A stretch of 64,000 nt of DNA from Tyzzerella sp. An114 (GCF_002161055.1 NZ_NFLT01000002.1:1-64000), one strand, 5' to 3'. Shown: positions 9,652-19,310, counted from the stretch's first letter. A program made the numbers and translations. Notes: generated by a model from the sequence alone, not told the origin.

Positions 9652-10583
9652 TGCTTACAATTAAAAATCTTGTTAAAAATTATGGCAAATTTACTGCTGT
9701 TAATAATTTAAGCCTCCATGTAAATAAAGGAAGTATATATGGTTTTGTAGGGCCTAATGGAGCGGGCAAAACAACTACAATGAAAATTATAGCAGGTCTT
9801 TTGTCTGCCACAAGTGGCTCTGTTGTTATAGATGGCAATGAAGTTATAAAAAATCCAAGACTTTTGAGAGAAAAAATAGGATATATGCCAGACTTCTTTG
9901 GTGTTTATGATAATCTCAAAGTTACAGAGTATATGGATTTTTATGCTGGGACATATTACATACCTTACAGAGAAAGAAAGGATATTATAGATAATCTTTT
10001 GGAGATTGTTGACCTTTCTGATAAAAAAGATAGCTATGTAGATTCATTGTCAAGAGGTATGAAACAGAGACTTTGTCTTGCGAGAAGTCTTATACATGAC
10101 CCAGAATTACTTATACTTGATGAACCTGCCAGCGGTCTTGACCCAAGAGCAAGAGTTGAAATGAAAGAAATACTTAAACAACTTAGAGAAATGGGAAAAA
10201 CAATTATAATAAGCTCTCATATATTGCCGGAGCTTGCAGAGATGTGTACAGAGATAGGCATAATAGATAGAGGACAGCTTTCTGCTGAAGGTTCTGTTGC
10301 TGAGATAATGAAAAAACTTACTAAAAAGAGAATTATAAATGTAAAGCCTTTTGAGTATAGTGAAAAACTCTATAAAATACTTTCTGAGAAACCTTTTATA
10401 TCTGAAATTATAGAAAATACAGATGATATAGAGTTTGCTTTTGATGGTGATGATAAACAGCTTTCTGTATTGCTTAAAGATATAGTTATGGAGGATATAC
10501 CACTTTTGAGTTTTAAAGAAAAAGAAGGTAATCTTGAAGAAATATTTATGCAGATAACAGGAGGTAATGAAAATGATGCTTAA
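9651..10583 (+). CDS. ABC transporter ATP-binding protein
   Basis: A 310-aa ABC ATPase. Walker A is GPNGAGKTTT (about residue 35), the signature is LSRGMKQRL (Arg in place of the usual Gly), Walker B is LLILDEPASGLDP and the switch His lies in IIISSHI. A C-terminal extension of about 90 residues after the core is typical of ATPases paired with ABC-2 permeases. The ATG shares one base with the stop of the preceding gene, and the permease gene follows with an 11-bp overlap, so the three are co-translated. It should power the permease next door; the substrate is unknown. Confidence 0.92.
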   Translation: MLTIKNLVKNYGKFTAVNNLSLHVNKGSIYGFVGPNGAGKTTTMKIIAGLLSATSGSVVIDGNEVIKNPRLLREKIGYMPDFFGVYDNLKVTEYMDFYAGTYYIPYRERKDIIDNLLEIVDLSDKKDSYVDSLSRGMKQRLCLARSLIHDPELLILDEPASGLDPRARVEMKEILKQLREMGKTIIISSHILPELAEMCTEIGIIDRGQLSAEGSVAEIMKKLTKKRIINVKPFEYSEKLYKILSEKPFISEIIENTDDIEFAFDGDDKQLSVLLKDIVMEDIPLLSFKEKEGNLEEIFMQITGGNENDA

Positions 10584-11430
10584 TCCTATTATAAGACGTG
10601 AGATAAAAACATCTTTAAGGTCATGGAAAATGTTCTTAGCAATCGCTTTATATACTCTTGTTGTATCAGGTGCTGCTATAATATTTATAAATGCAATAAC
10701 TTCCGGAGTATATAGCACTATGAATTTGAGAGAATTGTCTATACTTTATGCTGTACTTGGATTTATGCAGTTTGGTATGACAATGATTTTAATTCCAGCT
10801 TTGACAGCGGGAAGTATAAGTGGTGAAAGAGAAAGACAAACTCTTGATATACTTCTTGTAACAAAAATGAAACCTTTATCAATAATTTGGGGCAAAATGG
10901 TTTCTTCAATAGGTATATTTATACTTATGATGATTTCTACACTTCCTGTGTTTGCCATAACATTTTTCTGGGGAGGACTTTCTTTTGTAAATGTTATTAT
11001 AATGGAAGTTTATATGATAATTATATCTGCTATGGCTGGTTCAATAGCAATATTCTTTTCAACTTTCTTTAAAAAGACAGTTGCTTCTATGGTTTTAACA
11101 TATATGGTTTTAGGATTATTTTGTTTTGGAACATTAATAATTTCTTTTATATATATAGCCTATTATAACAGTATATATATGGAATCTCCTTCTATAACTA
11201 CTATATTTATGATTAATATTGCAAATCCTGGTGTTGGTTTTGCAACATTAATGGATAAACAGTTGGGAACAGATATAGTTATGTCATTCTTTGGATATTG
11301 GCAAGATAAAAATAATATCTTAGAATTTTTCTGTAAATATTTTTGGATTATAAATATGTTTGTAAATATAATAATAACATTTTTATTTATGCTCCTTGCT
11401 TCTTTAAGGCTTAGAAAGACAAATGAATAA
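10573..11430 (+). CDS. ABC-2 type transporter permease
   Basis: A 285-aa membrane protein with about six hydrophobic spans and the ABC-2 cytoplasmic loop SGERERQTLDILLVTKM after the second span, a hallmark of this permease family. I place the start at ATG 10573, 7 nt after AGGAGGT; an ATG at 10567 would lie only one base from that site. It overlaps the ATPase gene by 11 bp. In related operons such permeases accompany VWA-domain proteins; whether it exports something or acts as a mechanical gate is not known. Confidence 0.88.
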   Translation: MMLNPIIRREIKTSLRSWKMFLAIALYTLVVSGAAIIFINAITSGVYSTMNLRELSILYAVLGFMQFGMTMILIPALTAGSISGERERQTLDILLVTKMKPLSIIWGKMVSSIGIFILMMISTLPVFAITFFWGGLSFVNVIIMEVYMIIISAMAGSIAIFFSTFFKKTVASMVLTYMVLGLFCFGTLIISFIYIAYYNSIYMESPSITTIFMINIANPGVGFATLMDKQLGTDIVMSFFGYWQDKNNILEFFCKYFWIINMFVNIIITFLFMLLASLRLRKTNE

Positions 11431-11446
11431 ATAGGAGGGCTGTTCT

Positions 11447-12904
11447 TTGAATGAACTTAAAAAAATATTGAAACCTCTTAAATTAAAAATAATGTTTGAG
11501 CTTTATATAAAAAGATTTTTTGTTACAGGCTGTGTTTTTGTAATACTTGGAATAATACTTGAAATTATTTCAAAATTTAAAAGTATTGATTATAAAAATA
11601 ATATTTATTTTGTTTTTATATTTATGTCTTTTATAGTTCCTATTTTTATTGTAGTCTTTAAAGATAAAGTTGATTATTTTAAAACTGCAAAAAAATGTGA
11701 CTCTCTTGGATATAATGAAAGATTTGTTACAGCTTATGAAATACTTTCAAAAGATAATTATTCAAATAATGTTGAAAAATTAGCTGTTGAAGATGCTTTT
11801 TTAAAGGCTAAAAATAAAAATATGGCTAAAGAATATAAAATAACTTTTCCAAAAAGAGTTATAGCTGTTTTTATGGTTGTTTCAGTTTGTGCTTTAGCAG
11901 TAGGCTTTGTAAAACCTTATGGCAAAGAGAATTTTGAGCCTTTTATAGAAAGAAATATTGAAAATATAAAAGAGATTGAAAAAGAAGCTGAAAAAAATAA
12001 GGATATATCAGATAAAGAGCTTAAAGAACTTAAAAATCAGCTTAAAAGTCTAAAGGCGGAATTAAAACGCTCTGTCACAAAAGAAGATGCAAAAAAAGCT
12101 CTCGAAAAAACTGAACAGGAGCTTAAAAAACTTGAAAAAAACAGTTTTGATAAAGATGTTTCAAAAATAGCCGATACACTTTCAAAAAATCAAAATACAA
12201 AAAAACTTTCAGAAGCTTTGAAAAATGGTAATTCAAAAGATATGGAAAATGCCCTTAATGAGCTTATGGAAAATTTAGATAATTTAAGTGATGAAGAAAT
12301 TGAAAAAATGCTTTCAGAACTGGAAAAACTTATGAGTGAACTTACATCACAAGATATAAAGAGTGCTTTAAATTCCATTGTTGATGGTATTTCTAAAGGT
12401 TCTATTTCACAGGAACAAATTAAAAATATAGTGTCATCTCTTTCAAATTCAACTAAAAAAAGTAATGCTTTAAGACAGACTATTGATAATATAAATAAAA
12501 ATATAAGCAGTGCAAAATCACAGCTTGAAGGAGAAGGCGAAAGTCAGGGTGAAGGAGAAGGCCAAGGAAATGGTAGTGGTAATGGCCAAGGAAATGGCAT
12601 GGGTGAAAATGGTAATGGACAGGGAAGTGGTAGAGGCTCTGGAGCTGGAAACCATGCTGAAATATATACTCGTGATGCAATAAATAAAAGTTCCACAGAT
12701 GAAAAAGTTGAAGGTGTTGAAAATGAAGGAGGTAATATTAATATTACTGATGAGAATACCATAGGAAACGCAGGTGAAAGTATGCCATATTCTGAGGTTT
12801 ATAATGAATACAGAAATGAAGCTCTTAATAGTATGGAGAAAAATAATATACCTTATGGTATGCGTGATATGGTTACAGAATATTTTTCCACACTTGAAGA
12901 ATAA
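11447..12904 (+). CDS. Membrane-anchored coiled-coil protein with Gly/Asn/Glu-rich linker
   Basis: A 485-aa protein. Three hydrophobic segments (near residues 24-42, 51-68 and 139-157) are followed by a long Lys/Glu-rich coiled coil (about 165-345), a low-complexity stretch of Gly, Asn, Gln, Glu and Ser (about 360-400), and a compact C-terminal motif around PYSEVYNEYRNEAL and IPYGMRDMVTEYF. This tail recurs in my memory of proteins in BatA/VWA operons of Clostridia. The start is TTG at 11447, 7 nt after AGGAGGG; the ATG at 11451 is out of frame. It probably scaffolds the complex made by its neighbours; no enzymatic motif is seen. Confidence 0.65.
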   Translation: MNELKKILKPLKLKIMFELYIKRFFVTGCVFVILGIILEIISKFKSIDYKNNIYFVFIFMSFIVPIFIVVFKDKVDYFKTAKKCDSLGYNERFVTAYEILSKDNYSNNVEKLAVEDAFLKAKNKNMAKEYKITFPKRVIAVFMVVSVCALAVGFVKPYGKENFEPFIERNIENIKEIEKEAEKNKDISDKELKELKNQLKSLKAELKRSVTKEDAKKALEKTEQELKKLEKNSFDKDVSKIADTLSKNQNTKKLSEALKNGNSKDMENALNELMENLDNLSDEEIEKMLSELEKLMSELTSQDIKSALNSIVDGISKGSISQEQIKNIVSSLSNSTKKSNALRQTIDNINKNISSAKSQLEGEGESQGEGEGQGNGSGNGQGNGMGENGNGQGSGRGSGAGNHAEIYTRDAINKSSTDEKVEGVENEGGNINITDENTIGNAGESMPYSEVYNEYRNEALNSMEKNNIPYGMRDMVTEYFSTLEE

Positions 12905-12918
12905 AGGAGGAAAAAATT

Positions 12919-13176
12919 ATGTGTGAAGGAAAAAGCCTATCAGGCTTGGAAATTTTAAAAGGAATAATTGTATTTGTTATAGGATGTTTTTTAAGTCTTG
13001 TTGATTTAAAATTCTCCATAACAATGGCTATGAGCATTGTTAAAAATTCTAATATGATATTTTCATTGACAAGTATATTAACATTAATAATTGCTGTTAT
13101 AGGAATTTTAATAGTTTATAGTATGTTTAAATATTCCTTTGGAATATATGTGCGTTTTTTGCACAGAAATATGTGA
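12919..13176 (+). CDS. Small two-span membrane protein of the VWA/ABC operon
   Basis: An 85-aa protein with two clear hydrophobic segments (about residues 14-32 and 45-68) and a short basic C-terminus (YVRFLHRNM). It follows an AAAGGAGG ribosome binding site and is tightly packed between the coiled-coil gene and the BatA-type gene. No family is recognised. It occupies the position where comparable operons usually carry the MoxR ATPase and DUF58 genes. Confidence 0.6.
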   Translation: MCEGKSLSGLEILKGIIVFVIGCFLSLVDLKFSITMAMSIVKNSNMIFSLTSILTLIIAVIGILIVYSMFKYSFGIYVRFLHRNM

Positions 13177-13196
13177 TATGAAATGAGGAGTGAAAT

Positions 13197-14984
13197 ATGA
13201 GCTTTTTTAATCCCCTTGGGTTTATAGCCCTTTTGGGAATACCTTTAATTATAGTAATGTATATTCTTAAGGAGAAACATAAAGAGGTCAGAGTTCCCTC
13301 CTCTTTTTTGTGGAAAAAAGCTGCTGCAAGTTCTATTGCAAAAAAGCCATGGCAGAAACTTAGAAAAAATATACTTATGTTTATACAGATAATAGTTGTG
13401 GCTTTGGTGGCTTTTGCTCTCTCAGAGCCTTATATAAAAGGAGGAAAGGAAGCCTCCCACTACATAATTGTTATGGATACATCAGCAAGTATGAGTGCCA
13501 CTGATGTTTCTCCAACTCGTTTTGAATATAGCAAAAAAGAGATTGAAAAAATAATTGATAATGCTTCGCCAGATACATATTTTACTGTTGTATCTGCCGG
13601 TAAATACCCTCACACTGTTATTGAACATAGTCAGGGTAAAGACAATGCAAAAAGAGTTGTGAGTGATGTAAAACAATCTCTTGAAAGTGTTGACATGAAA
13701 GCTACTCTTGAAATTATAAAGACTGTAAAATCAAACCATGATGGAAATGTATATGTTTTTACAGATACAGGCTTTGACAGTGGAGATTTAGAAGATATAC
13801 AAATTGTATCTGTTAAAAATTCTGATGACAATGCAGGAATATCACTTCTTTCCGAAAATAATGGAAATGTTCTTGTAAAGGTCAAAAATTATGGTGATGA
13901 AACTGTAAAAAGAAATGTTACTTTGTATAATGGTAACGATATTATAGATGTTTTGGAAACTGATATTGAAGGGAAATCAAATGCCGATTTGTATTTTGAT
14001 ATTGATAGTAGTAATATAACTGATTTAAAGGCTGTTTTAAGTCCTGAGGATAATTTTAAATATGATGATGAGTATTACTATACTATAAATAAAAATACAT
14101 CAAAAAAAGCCTTGCTTTTCTCTGATGATAATATTTTTATAGAAAAAGTATTGTCTGTAATACCAGGGATTGAAATATATAAAGGTGAAAAAGATTTTAT
14201 AAATAATGCAGAAGGATATTCGCTTTATATATATGATGGAGTTTTACCTGAAAATATGCCTAAAGATGGTCATGTTATGGTATTTTCACCTCCAAAAGAA
14301 AATAATATATTAAATGTTTTGGGAGAAACAGAGCTTTCAGAAAATGTGACAGAGGTTAGCTGTGATATTACAAAAAATATACAAAATATGAATGCTGCCA
14401 TACTTAAAGCTAAAAATATTGAAGTTCCTTCATGGGGACAAGTATTTTTAAAAAGTGGTGATACGCCTGTTGCTTTTTATGGAGATAATAAAGGACAGAA
14501 AACTGTTGTTTTTTCATTTGATGTTAGAAATACAGATATACCTCTTAAAATGGAATTTCCTATTATTATGTATAACTGTATAAATTATTTTTTCCCAGAA
14601 AGAAATACAGATATTTTAAATATATTTACTGGTGATGATGTAAATATAAATCTTCTTCCTGATACAAAGGAGGCTTATATTTTAAAACCTTCTGGTGATA
14701 AAGTTAATATTGCACCACCTTTCCCAGCTGATGTTTTTACATCAACTGATGAGAAAGGCATATATACACTTTGTGAAAATAATAGTTCAGGTATTACAGA
14801 AGAAAGTGTATTTGCAGTTAATACTGTAAGAGATTTTGATAATATTGCAGAATATGAAAATAATGGGGAAGAAACTGCTGTTAAAAAAGTGTCTTCCACA
14901 GATAAAAGCCTTGGAGGAATACTTATAATAATAGTTCTTTTGGCTTTAATTGTTGAATGGTGGGTGAATTGTCATGAGAGTTAG
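13197..14984 (+). CDS. BatA-type membrane protein with VWA domain
   Basis: A 595-aa protein. The N-terminus (FFNPLGFIALLGIPLIIVMY, then PSSFLWKKA) is the BatA membrane module, with a second span near residues 63-80. A VWA domain follows, with metal-ion (MIDAS) motif DTSASMS near residue 98. Further on are beta-rich segments and a possible GATase-like part (around 305-420). A last span lies at about 573-590 before a short cytoplasmic tail. BatA/BatB proteins occur in bacterial operons tied to envelope stress or aerotolerance, but their molecular task is not settled. The end overlaps the next gene by 11 bp. Confidence 0.8.
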   Translation: MSFFNPLGFIALLGIPLIIVMYILKEKHKEVRVPSSFLWKKAAASSIAKKPWQKLRKNILMFIQIIVVALVAFALSEPYIKGGKEASHYIIVMDTSASMSATDVSPTRFEYSKKEIEKIIDNASPDTYFTVVSAGKYPHTVIEHSQGKDNAKRVVSDVKQSLESVDMKATLEIIKTVKSNHDGNVYVFTDTGFDSGDLEDIQIVSVKNSDDNAGISLLSENNGNVLVKVKNYGDETVKRNVTLYNGNDIIDVLETDIEGKSNADLYFDIDSSNITDLKAVLSPEDNFKYDDEYYYTINKNTSKKALLFSDDNIFIEKVLSVIPGIEIYKGEKDFINNAEGYSLYIYDGVLPENMPKDGHVMVFSPPKENNILNVLGETELSENVTEVSCDITKNIQNMNAAILKAKNIEVPSWGQVFLKSGDTPVAFYGDNKGQKTVVFSFDVRNTDIPLKMEFPIIMYNCINYFFPERNTDILNIFTGDDVNINLLPDTKEAYILKPSGDKVNIAPPFPADVFTSTDEKGIYTLCENNSSGITEESVFAVNTVRDFDNIAEYENNGEETAVKKVSSTDKSLGGILIIIVLLALIVEWWVNCHES

Positions 14985-17703
14985 TTTTGACAATGCTTTT
15001 TGGCTTTTGTTGATACCTATATTTATTGGTGTAATAATTTTTACAGCTTTTAAAATGAAAGGGTACAGCAAAATAAAAAGAAACTTTTTTACAGTAATAA
15101 GAAGCATTGTTTGTATACTTTTAATATTAGCTCTTTCAGGTATTAGATTTTCAAAGGTTACAGATACTGTAACTACAATATTTGCTGTTGACTTGTCTGC
15201 AAGTAGTAGAGAAGCTGCTGAAAAATCAAAAGATTTTTTTGACCAGTCAAAAAAATATACAGATGATAACATGCGTTATGGTGCTGTTGTTTTTGGTTCA
15301 AATGCTGTTGTTGAAAAGAAACCTGATGAAAATATATTTGATTGGAGTTTTAAGGGATATGTATCTGATAGCTCAACAAATATAGAGGAAGGATTAAAAC
15401 TTTCATCAACTCTTTTTGATGACAATACAGCTAAAAGAATTGTGCTTGTCAGTGACGGTGTTGAAAATACAGGTGATGTTGTCAAAGAAGCTGGAATATT
15501 GAAATCAAAAAATATTACTGTTGATGCCTATATACCAAAAGTGAATATGGGTGATGAAGTTCAGATAACATCACTAAATGTGGATAGATATATAAATAGA
15601 AATGTAAGCTATCAGGTAGGAGTTACTATTGACAGTACAATTAATACAAATAGTGTCTTAAAATTATATAAAGATAATAATCTTGTGTATAATGAAAATA
15701 TAGTTATAAATAAAGGTACAAATAATATTGCTGTAAATGATATTTCAACAGAAGGTGGATTTGTTATTTATAGAGCTGTTATAGAGCCGGAAATAGATAC
15801 ATATAGCGAAAATAATCAGATTTATGAAAGTTGTTATATTGAAGATGTTCCTTCTGTTCTTGTTATAGATGAAAATGATAGTGGTAGAGAGATTAAAAAA
15901 ATACTTGAAGCATCAAAATTAAATGTTGTTTCAAGTGACGGAAAATCTGCACCATCAACAATAGAACAGCTTGAAAAATATGACGCTGTTGTCATATCAG
16001 ATGTAAATATAGACAATCTTTCACAGGAGTTTTTACAGTCCCTTGATTTGTATGTAAAAAATATGGGTGGTGGTCTTTTAGTGACTTCCGGTGAAAATTC
16101 ATTGGCTTTAGGTGGATATTTTGGAACGCAGCTTGAGACAATGTTGCCTGTTGATATGCAGCTTAAAACTGAAGGTGAAAATCCTGATATTGGAATGGTT
16201 TTTGTTATTGACCATTCAGGAAGTATGAGCGATGCCAATTATGGTATATCAAGAATGGAAATGGCAAAAGAAGCTGTAATAAGAAGTATTGACACTTTGA
16301 GAGCTGAAGACACCGTTGGAGTATTAAGCTTTGACGATTTTCCAGAGTGGGTTTGGGAGCCTACTGTTTTAGGTGAAAATGGAACAGCTATAAAAAATGA
16401 AGTTGCAAAAATGCAGCCTGACGGAGGTACAAGTATACTTCCTGCATTGAATGAAGCTTATGAAAAACTTAGTGTTACTAATGCAAAAATAAAGCACATA
16501 ATACTTTTAACAGACGGTCAGGCAGAGACAACAGGTTATGATAGTGTTATAAAGAGTATGAATAATGAAGGTATAACATTATCAACAGTAGCTGTTGGAA
16601 GTGGTGCTGATACAAAACTTTTAAAAAGTCTTGCTGAAAAAAGTAATGGACGATACTATTTTACAAATGAGTTTACAGACCTTCCAAAAATATTTGCCAA
16701 TGAGACTTTTTTGGCTGGAAAAGACTATATAAATAACAGAAATTTTTATCCTTCTGCTGGAAGTTATTCTGAAATAACGGAAAATATTTCAGAAGTTCCA
16801 CAGGTTGGAGGATATATAAGTAGTACCCTTAAATCGGGAGCAGATATGGTTCTTGAGACAGACAAGGAAGAACCACTTTTGGCAACATGGCAGTATGGAA
16901 TAGGAAGAAGTGCCGTTTGGACAAGTGATGTAAACGGAAAATGGACATCAGACTGGCTTTCTAGTGATACAGGAAATACAATTTTAAGAAATACTGTATC
17001 ATGGATAATGAAAAAACAAATTTCTGATGAAGTGAAAGCTACTGCTGAAATAAATGGTTCTGAAAGTATAATAACTCTTGAAATTCCTAAAAATAATAAT
17101 ATAAATAATATAAGTGGTAAAATAGTGTCTTTTGACAATAAAGAATATGATGTTAATTTTGAAGCTGTATTGGCAGGAGTTTTTACAGGAAAAATTCCTG
17201 AAACTACTGAAGGTGCTTATGTTATGAATATTCAAGTTACAGATAAAGAGGGAAAAACAGAAAATATAAATACTGCTTTTAATATACACTATCCTCTTGA
17301 GTATGACATAACGAGAGTATCGCAAGGAGATAATATTATAAATAAAATTGTTGAAACAACAGGAGGAAAAATTATATCATCACCTTCTGATGTTTATTCT
17401 GCTAATGAAAGTGTTGTTTATGATACTGTTAAAATTGATAAAATTCTCATTGTATTAGCTTTGATTGTATTTTTATTTGATGTTTTTGCAAGAAGATTTT
17501 ATTTTGTTTCAGATAAAGTTGAAAAAATAATTGTAGGTATTTTTAACGGTAGAAAAGAAGTAAAGGTTTCTGAAAATAAAAATGTTAAAACAAAAGTAGT
17601 TAAACAGGAAATTACTAAAGAAACTGAAAATACAGTCAAAAGTAGTCAAACAAATTCAACAGCAGCAAAACTTCTTAAAAATAAGAAAAAAAGAGAAAAA
17701 TAA
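14974..17703 (+). CDS. Double VWA / GATase-like membrane protein
   Basis: A 909-aa protein, last in the operon. Two N-terminal spans (about residues 8-25 and 38-55) precede a first VWA domain with FAVDLSASSRE (about residue 70). A GATase-like fold follows (around 285-385, VVISDVNID then NMGGGLLVTSG). A second VWA domain has the full DHSGSMS MIDAS motif near 413. The GIGRSAVWTSDVNGKW segment sits near 645, and beta-rich parts lead to a final span (about 825-845) and a basic cytoplasmic tail of about 60 residues. It resembles glutamine amidotransferase/VWA proteins that follow BatA. The first MIDAS is less canonical after the DxSxS. Confidence 0.8.
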   Translation: MRVSFDNAFWLLLIPIFIGVIIFTAFKMKGYSKIKRNFFTVIRSIVCILLILALSGIRFSKVTDTVTTIFAVDLSASSREAAEKSKDFFDQSKKYTDDNMRYGAVVFGSNAVVEKKPDENIFDWSFKGYVSDSSTNIEEGLKLSSTLFDDNTAKRIVLVSDGVENTGDVVKEAGILKSKNITVDAYIPKVNMGDEVQITSLNVDRYINRNVSYQVGVTIDSTINTNSVLKLYKDNNLVYNENIVINKGTNNIAVNDISTEGGFVIYRAVIEPEIDTYSENNQIYESCYIEDVPSVLVIDENDSGREIKKILEASKLNVVSSDGKSAPSTIEQLEKYDAVVISDVNIDNLSQEFLQSLDLYVKNMGGGLLVTSGENSLALGGYFGTQLETMLPVDMQLKTEGENPDIGMVFVIDHSGSMSDANYGISRMEMAKEAVIRSIDTLRAEDTVGVLSFDDFPEWVWEPTVLGENGTAIKNEVAKMQPDGGTSILPALNEAYEKLSVTNAKIKHIILLTDGQAETTGYDSVIKSMNNEGITLSTVAVGSGADTKLLKSLAEKSNGRYYFTNEFTDLPKIFANETFLAGKDYINNRNFYPSAGSYSEITENISEVPQVGGYISSTLKSGADMVLETDKEEPLLATWQYGIGRSAVWTSDVNGKWTSDWLSSDTGNTILRNTVSWIMKKQISDEVKATAEINGSESIITLEIPKNNNINNISGKIVSFDNKEYDVNFEAVLAGVFTGKIPETTEGAYVMNIQVTDKEGKTENINTAFNIHYPLEYDITRVSQGDNIINKIVETTGGKIISSPSDVYSANESVVYDTVKIDKILIVLALIVFLFDVFARRFYFVSDKVEKIIVGIFNGRKEVKVSENKNVKTKVVKQEITKETENTVKSSQTNSTAAKLLKNKKKREK

Positions 17704-17716
17704 TTTTTTAATTTTT

Positions 17717-17748
17717 AAATGCTTGAAATCCTTGTATTTCAAGCATTT
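17717..17748 (+). terminator. Terminator of the VWA/ABC operon
   Basis: A 13-bp stem (AAATGCTTGAAAT and its complement) with a 6-nt loop, followed by an AT-rich run including six T, lies 14 nt after the stop of the double-VWA gene. Confidence 0.85.
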
Positions 17749-17793
17749 ATATTTTTTGTAACAAAAATTTAATGATAAATAATAAGACCTTTA

Positions 17794-17822
17794 TTGTAAA
17801 TTTGTAAAAATTTTTGTATACT
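17794..17822 (+). promoter_or_regulatory. Promoter of the VanW-family gene
   Basis: TTGTAA (17794-17799) and TATACT (17817-17822) are separated by 17 nt. The gene starts 31 nt downstream of the -10 box with AAGGAGGCA between. Confidence 0.75.
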
Positions 17823-17853
17823 CTAGTTATATGTTTTTAAGGAGGCAGTATTG

Positions 17854-19305
17854 ATGGGCAGGAGAGCCGAAAAAGAAAAAAATGTTAAGACAAAAAAAGT
17901 TAATATCAAAGTAATATTATTGGCGATTGTTGCCGTTGTTGCAATATTCAGTGCTGTGAGCTACTACACATATAAGAAAAATTATGAGGAAATGGTTAAT
18001 ACTGTTGAAATTAACACAATATATACAGGGGTTAAAGTTTCTGGAATAGACCTTTCAGGAAAGACAGAGGCGGAGGCTGTTGAAGTTTTAAGAGAACAAC
18101 TTCAAAAACCTTTGGAAAGCCAGAGATTAGATATAACCGATGTTGACAGAAGATATCAGTATACATTTGCTGATTTTGGAGCTCACTATAATATTGAGGG
18201 TGCAGCTAAAAAAGCATTTGAATGCGGAAGAAGCGGAGACCTTAAATCAAGATATAAAGAAGTACTTGGATATGCAGAAAACGGAATTGACATAGAACCA
18301 GAATATTCTTATGATACAGAAAAGGTTACAACAGTTTTAAATGAGCTTAAAGCAGAGTTTGATGTGCCAGCACAAAATTCTCAGCTCACAAAATCAGGAG
18401 GACAGTTCGTAGCAACTGATGAAAAAGCTGGTTATGAGCTTGATGTAGAAAAAACTGCTGAGAAGTTAAAAGAACAGCTTAAAAGTAGACAGGCAGGAGA
18501 GTTTACTGCTGAGACAAAAGAACTTCTTCCTACAATAACAAAAGAACAAAATATGATGGCAACTACACTTATAGGAAGTTATTCCACATCATTTACAAAT
18601 GGTCCTGGTTCTGAGGGAAGAAATGAAAACCTTAGAATTGCTTGTGCTAGTGTAAATGGAACACTTCTTGCACCAGGAGAAGTATTCTCAATGAATGCAA
18701 CTCTTGGACCACAGACATATGAAAATGGTTATAAAGATGCCGGAGTATATGTAAATGGTAAAGTTGAGCAGGGTGTAGGTGGAGGAGTTTGTCAGGTTAC
18801 AACAACTCTCTATAATGCAGTTATAAATGCTGAACTTGATATTGTTGAAAGGTCAAATCATTCTCTTACAGTTGCCTATGTACCTATGGGTATGGATGCA
18901 GCTATTGCAGGAGATTATAAAGACCTTAAATTTAAAAATTCAACTGATTATCCGGTTTATCTTGAAGCATACATTACTACAAACAAGATTATAACAAATG
19001 TGTATGGTTACGAAATCCATGACAGTGGTCATAGTGTAAAATATGAGACAGTTTATAATGGAAGTGTTCCAAAACCAGCCGAGAAAATAACTTATGACCC
19101 AAATCTTCCAGAAGGTGAAAGAGTTGTTACCTATGCAGGAAAGGTTGGACACAAAGTAAGTACATACAAAGTTGTGTACGAAAATGGAAATGAAGTAAGC
19201 AGAACACTTTTCAACAATTCAACATATAGAGCAACAGCTGATGAAGTTACAGTGGGAACAAAGAAAGCAACTGCAACAACAGATACAGCTGCTGCAACAC
19301 AGTAA
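17854..19305 (+). CDS. VanW family cell-wall protein (YoaR-like)
   Basis: A 483-aa protein. A basic N-terminus and a single membrane span (about residues 18-38) place the rest outside. Residues 85-220 resemble the peptidoglycan-binding-like domain that precedes VanW. The VanW domain starts near residue 245 (STSFTNGPGSEGRNENLRIA) with GEVFSMNATLGPQT and GVGGGVCQVTTTLYNA. VanW proteins sit in vancomycin-resistance clusters and widely in sporeformers, but their activity is not established. A G5-like or beta-rich tail follows, ending in a Thr/Ala-rich stretch. ATG 17854 is preferred over TTG 17851 because it lies 6 nt from AAGGAGGCA. It is monocistronic with its own promoter and terminator. Confidence 0.88.
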   Translation: MGRRAEKEKNVKTKKVNIKVILLAIVAVVAIFSAVSYYTYKKNYEEMVNTVEINTIYTGVKVSGIDLSGKTEAEAVEVLREQLQKPLESQRLDITDVDRRYQYTFADFGAHYNIEGAAKKAFECGRSGDLKSRYKEVLGYAENGIDIEPEYSYDTEKVTTVLNELKAEFDVPAQNSQLTKSGGQFVATDEKAGYELDVEKTAEKLKEQLKSRQAGEFTAETKELLPTITKEQNMMATTLIGSYSTSFTNGPGSEGRNENLRIACASVNGTLLAPGEVFSMNATLGPQTYENGYKDAGVYVNGKVEQGVGGGVCQVTTTLYNAVINAELDIVERSNHSLTVAYVPMGMDAAIAGDYKDLKFKNSTDYPVYLEAYITTNKIITNVYGYEIHDSGHSVKYETVYNGSVPKPAEKITYDPNLPEGERVVTYAGKVGHKVSTYKVVYENGNEVSRTLFNNSTYRATADEVTVGTKKATATTDTAAATQ

Positions 19306-19310
19306 TAATC

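Noticed and set aside
10107-10718. Long open frame of 203 codons on the minus strand
   Set aside because: It lies antisense within clear ABC ATPase and permease genes and encodes Tyr/Phe/Lys-rich nonsense with no ribosome site.
15834-16238. 134-codon minus-strand open frame
   Set aside because: It is antisense to the double-VWA gene and has no ribosome site or recognisable motif.
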